Assembly (NCBI GenBank): GCA_019417045.1 | Contig: DXWE01000002.1 | Span: 1 to 23,238, forward strand | Direction: 5' to 3' | From: Oscillospiraceae bacterium | Lineage (GTDB): Bacteria; Bacillota; Clostridia; Oscillospirales; Acutalibacteraceae | Length of the DNA stretch: 23,238 nt | Shown here: one piece after another, positions 21,459-23,238 of the stretch | How positions within the stretch are numbered: the stretch's first letter is position 1 | Layout: each line of letters opens with the position of its first letter | Position numbers and translations under genes: made by a program | Notes under the pieces: model-generated | What the model was told of the DNA's origin: nothing | Database searches by the model: none | Seen by the model: only the letters and a program-made list of their open reading frames with translations

Positions 21459-23216
21459 ATGACCAAGAACAAGTCCGTGCTGAACTGGATTGACGAGAAG
21501 ATCGAACTTGTCAAGCCGGAGAAAGTCGTCTGGATCGACGGCTCGGAGAGCCAGCTGGAGGAGCTGCGGGCCGAGGCCTGCTCCACCGGCGAGATGATCA
21601 AGCTGAATCAGGAGAAGCTGCCCGGCTGCTATCTGCACCGCACCGCGGTCAACGATGTGGCGCGCGTGGAGCACCGCACCTTTATCTGCTCCCCCACGAA
21701 GGAAGAGGCCGGCCCGACCAACAACTGGATGGAGCCCAACGAGGCGTATGCGCTGCTGTACGGGATTGCGAAGGACAGCTACAAGGGCCGTACGATGTAT
21801 GTCATCCCCTATTCGATGGGCCCGGTGGGCTCTCCGTTTGCTAAATACGGCATCGAGCTGACCGATTCGATCTATGTGGTGCTGAACATGGCCATCATGA
21901 CCCGTGTGGGCCAGGCGGTGCTGGACGCGCTCGGCGACAGCGACGACTGGGTGCGCGGGCTGCACTGCAAATGTGATATCGACGAGGAGAAGCGGTATAT
22001 CTGCCACTTCCCGCAGGACAACACCATCATCTCGGTCAACTCGGGTTACGGCGGAAACGTGCTGCTCGGCAAGAAGTGCTTTGCACTGCGCATCGCGTCC
22101 AACCTCGGCCGCAAAGAGGGCTGGATGGCGGAGCACATGCTGATTTTGGGCCTTGAGAACCCGAAGGGCGAGATCAAGTATATCGCGGCGGCGTTCCCGT
22201 CCGCCTGCGGCAAGACCAACCTCGCCATGCTGATCCCGCCGGAGTATTATCGGAATAAGGGCTACAAGGTCTGGTGCGTGGGCGACGATATCGCCTGGAT
22301 GCGCATTGGCGAGGACGGCCGTCTGTGGGCGGTCAACCCGGAGAACGGCTTCTTCGGCGTGGCGCCGGGCACCAACATGAAATCCAACCCGAACGCGCTG
22401 ATCTCCACCCAGAAGGGGACCATCTTCACGAACGTCGTGCACAATCTGGACGACAACACCGTGTGGTGGGAGGGCCTGGACAAGAATCCGCCGAAGAACG
22501 CGCTCAACTGGAAGGGTGAGAAGTGGGACTGCACCGACGGCTCCAAGGGGGCGCACCCGAACTCCCGGTTCACCGCGCCGGCGAAGAACTGCCCGTGCCT
22601 GTCCCCGGAATTTGATTCGGGCAAGGGCGTGCCGATCTCTGCGATCGTCTTTGGCGGCCGCCGCGCGAAGACCGCGCCGCTCGTGTACCAGTCCCGCGAC
22701 TGGAACAACGGTGTGTTTGTCGGCTCGATCATGGCGTCCGAGACCACAGCCGCCGCGACCGGTGCGGTGGGCGTCGTCCGCCGCGATCCGATGGCGATGC
22801 TGCCTTTCTGCGGCTACAACATGGCCGATTACTGGGCGCACTGGTTTGAGATGGGCCGCAAGCTCGGCGACAAGGCGCCGAAGATCTTCAATGTCAACTG
22901 GTTCCGCACGGATGAGAACGGCAATTTCATCTGGCCAGGTTTTGGAGACAACATGCGGGTGCTCGAGTGGATTATCGACCGCTGCGAGGGCAAGGTCGGC
23001 GCGAAGGAGACCGCGATCGGGTATGTGCCGGATGCGGACGATATCGATATCGACGGCCTGGATCTCAGCCGGGAGACCCTCCGGAGCATTCTGGAAGTGG
23101 ACAAAGGCCTGTGGCGCCAGGAGCTCGACGGGATCAAGGAGTTCTACGGCAAGTTCGACAAGCTGCCGGAAGAGCTCACCGAACAGCTGCACATCCTCGA
23201 GGACAATCTGAAATAA
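21459..23216 (+). CDS. pckG: Phosphoenolpyruvate carboxykinase (GTP)
   Basis: This cytoplasmic enzyme interconverts oxaloacetate + GTP and PEP + CO2 + GDP. The 585-residue protein has the GTP-type pattern: AAAFPSACGKTNLAM (243-257) is the P-loop with the reactive cysteine C250, and VGDDIAWM supplies the metal-binding aspartates. Substrate-side motifs include NSGYGGNVLLGKKCFALRIAS, and NWFR lies in the C-terminal nucleotide region. The length fits the family. The ATG at 21459 has AAAGGGG about nine bases upstream; an upstream in-frame start lacks a good RBS. In anaerobic gut and rumen Firmicutes the reaction often runs toward oxaloacetate to fix CO2, but direction cannot be read from sequence. 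The gene ends 22 bases before the window edge, where GCTG/CAGC may begin a terminator. Confidence 0.95.
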   Translation: MTKNKSVLNWIDEKIELVKPEKVVWIDGSESQLEELRAEACSTGEMIKLNQEKLPGCYLHRTAVNDVARVEHRTFICSPTKEEAGPTNNWMEPNEAYALLYGIAKDSYKGRTMYVIPYSMGPVGSPFAKYGIELTDSIYVVLNMAIMTRVGQAVLDALGDSDDWVRGLHCKCDIDEEKRYICHFPQDNTIISVNSGYGGNVLLGKKCFALRIASNLGRKEGWMAEHMLILGLENPKGEIKYIAAAFPSACGKTNLAMLIPPEYYRNKGYKVWCVGDDIAWMRIGEDGRLWAVNPENGFFGVAPGTNMKSNPNALISTQKGTIFTNVVHNLDDNTVWWEGLDKNPPKNALNWKGEKWDCTDGSKGAHPNSRFTAPAKNCPCLSPEFDSGKGVPISAIVFGGRRAKTAPLVYQSRDWNNGVFVGSIMASETTAAATGAVGVVRRDPMAMLPFCGYNMADYWAHWFEMGRKLGDKAPKIFNVNWFRTDENGNFIWPGFGDNMRVLEWIIDRCEGKVGAKETAIGYVPDADDIDIDGLDLSRETLRSILEVDKGLWRQELDGIKEFYGKFDKLPEELTEQLHILEDNLK

Positions 23217-23238
23217 GTGCTGCCCTTTTCAGCGGCGG

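Overview
The window looks like a chromosomal segment of a high-GC (about 60% by eye), anaerobic, fibre-degrading Clostridium-class bacterium, most likely of the Oscillospiraceae/Ruminococcaceae type. The main clues are type I dockerin modules on secreted family 5 glycoside hydrolases (cellulosome signature), a DUF1836 regulator (a Firmicutes family), GTP-type PEP carboxykinase, the short aconitase form, Firmicutes-like YwlE and separate secD/secF genes. No rRNA, tRNA, CRISPR array, transposase or phage gene was found.

Left part (1-4100, plus strand): two back-to-back promoters, then a PLP aminotransferase, a hairpin that overlaps a near-perfect promoter, and the secD-secF operon of the protein export machinery, closed by a strong terminator. 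A convergent gap of about 350 bases follows and holds a dyad-rich, possibly repetitive, element.

Middle (4340-13420, minus strand): two operons. The first, read from 10180 down to 4403, encodes three GH5 paralogues: a short lipoprotein, a GH5-CBM-dockerin protein and a GH5-CBM-CBM-dockerin protein. Its promoter carries a CG-centred palindrome of the type bound by LacI-family regulators. The second, read from 13335 down to 10481, encodes a DUF1836 HTH regulator, an NfeD-like membrane protein with calcium-loop-like motifs, and a flotillin. It starts at a promoter whose spacer is a 16-bp palindrome. The first part of this operon is translationally coupled (ATGA overlap), which suggests the regulator belongs with the membrane-microdomain proteins.

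Right part (13420-23238, plus strand): folK, a C-rich gap with short repeats, aconitase, a NahK-like sugar kinase, then a probable operon of a MATE transporter, a fused YwlE-type arginine phosphatase/RimI acetyltransferase and tsaD, and finally GTP-dependent PEP carboxykinase. Aconitase and PEPCK are the central-carbon genes; folK, the fusion and tsaD are housekeeping.

The most unusual items are the phosphatase-acetyltransferase fusion beside tsaD, the DUF1836-NfeD-flotillin operon with its calcium-loop NfeD and palindromic operator, the three GH5 paralogues built for different locations, and the hairpin-embedded promoter and RBS-pairing leader of secD.
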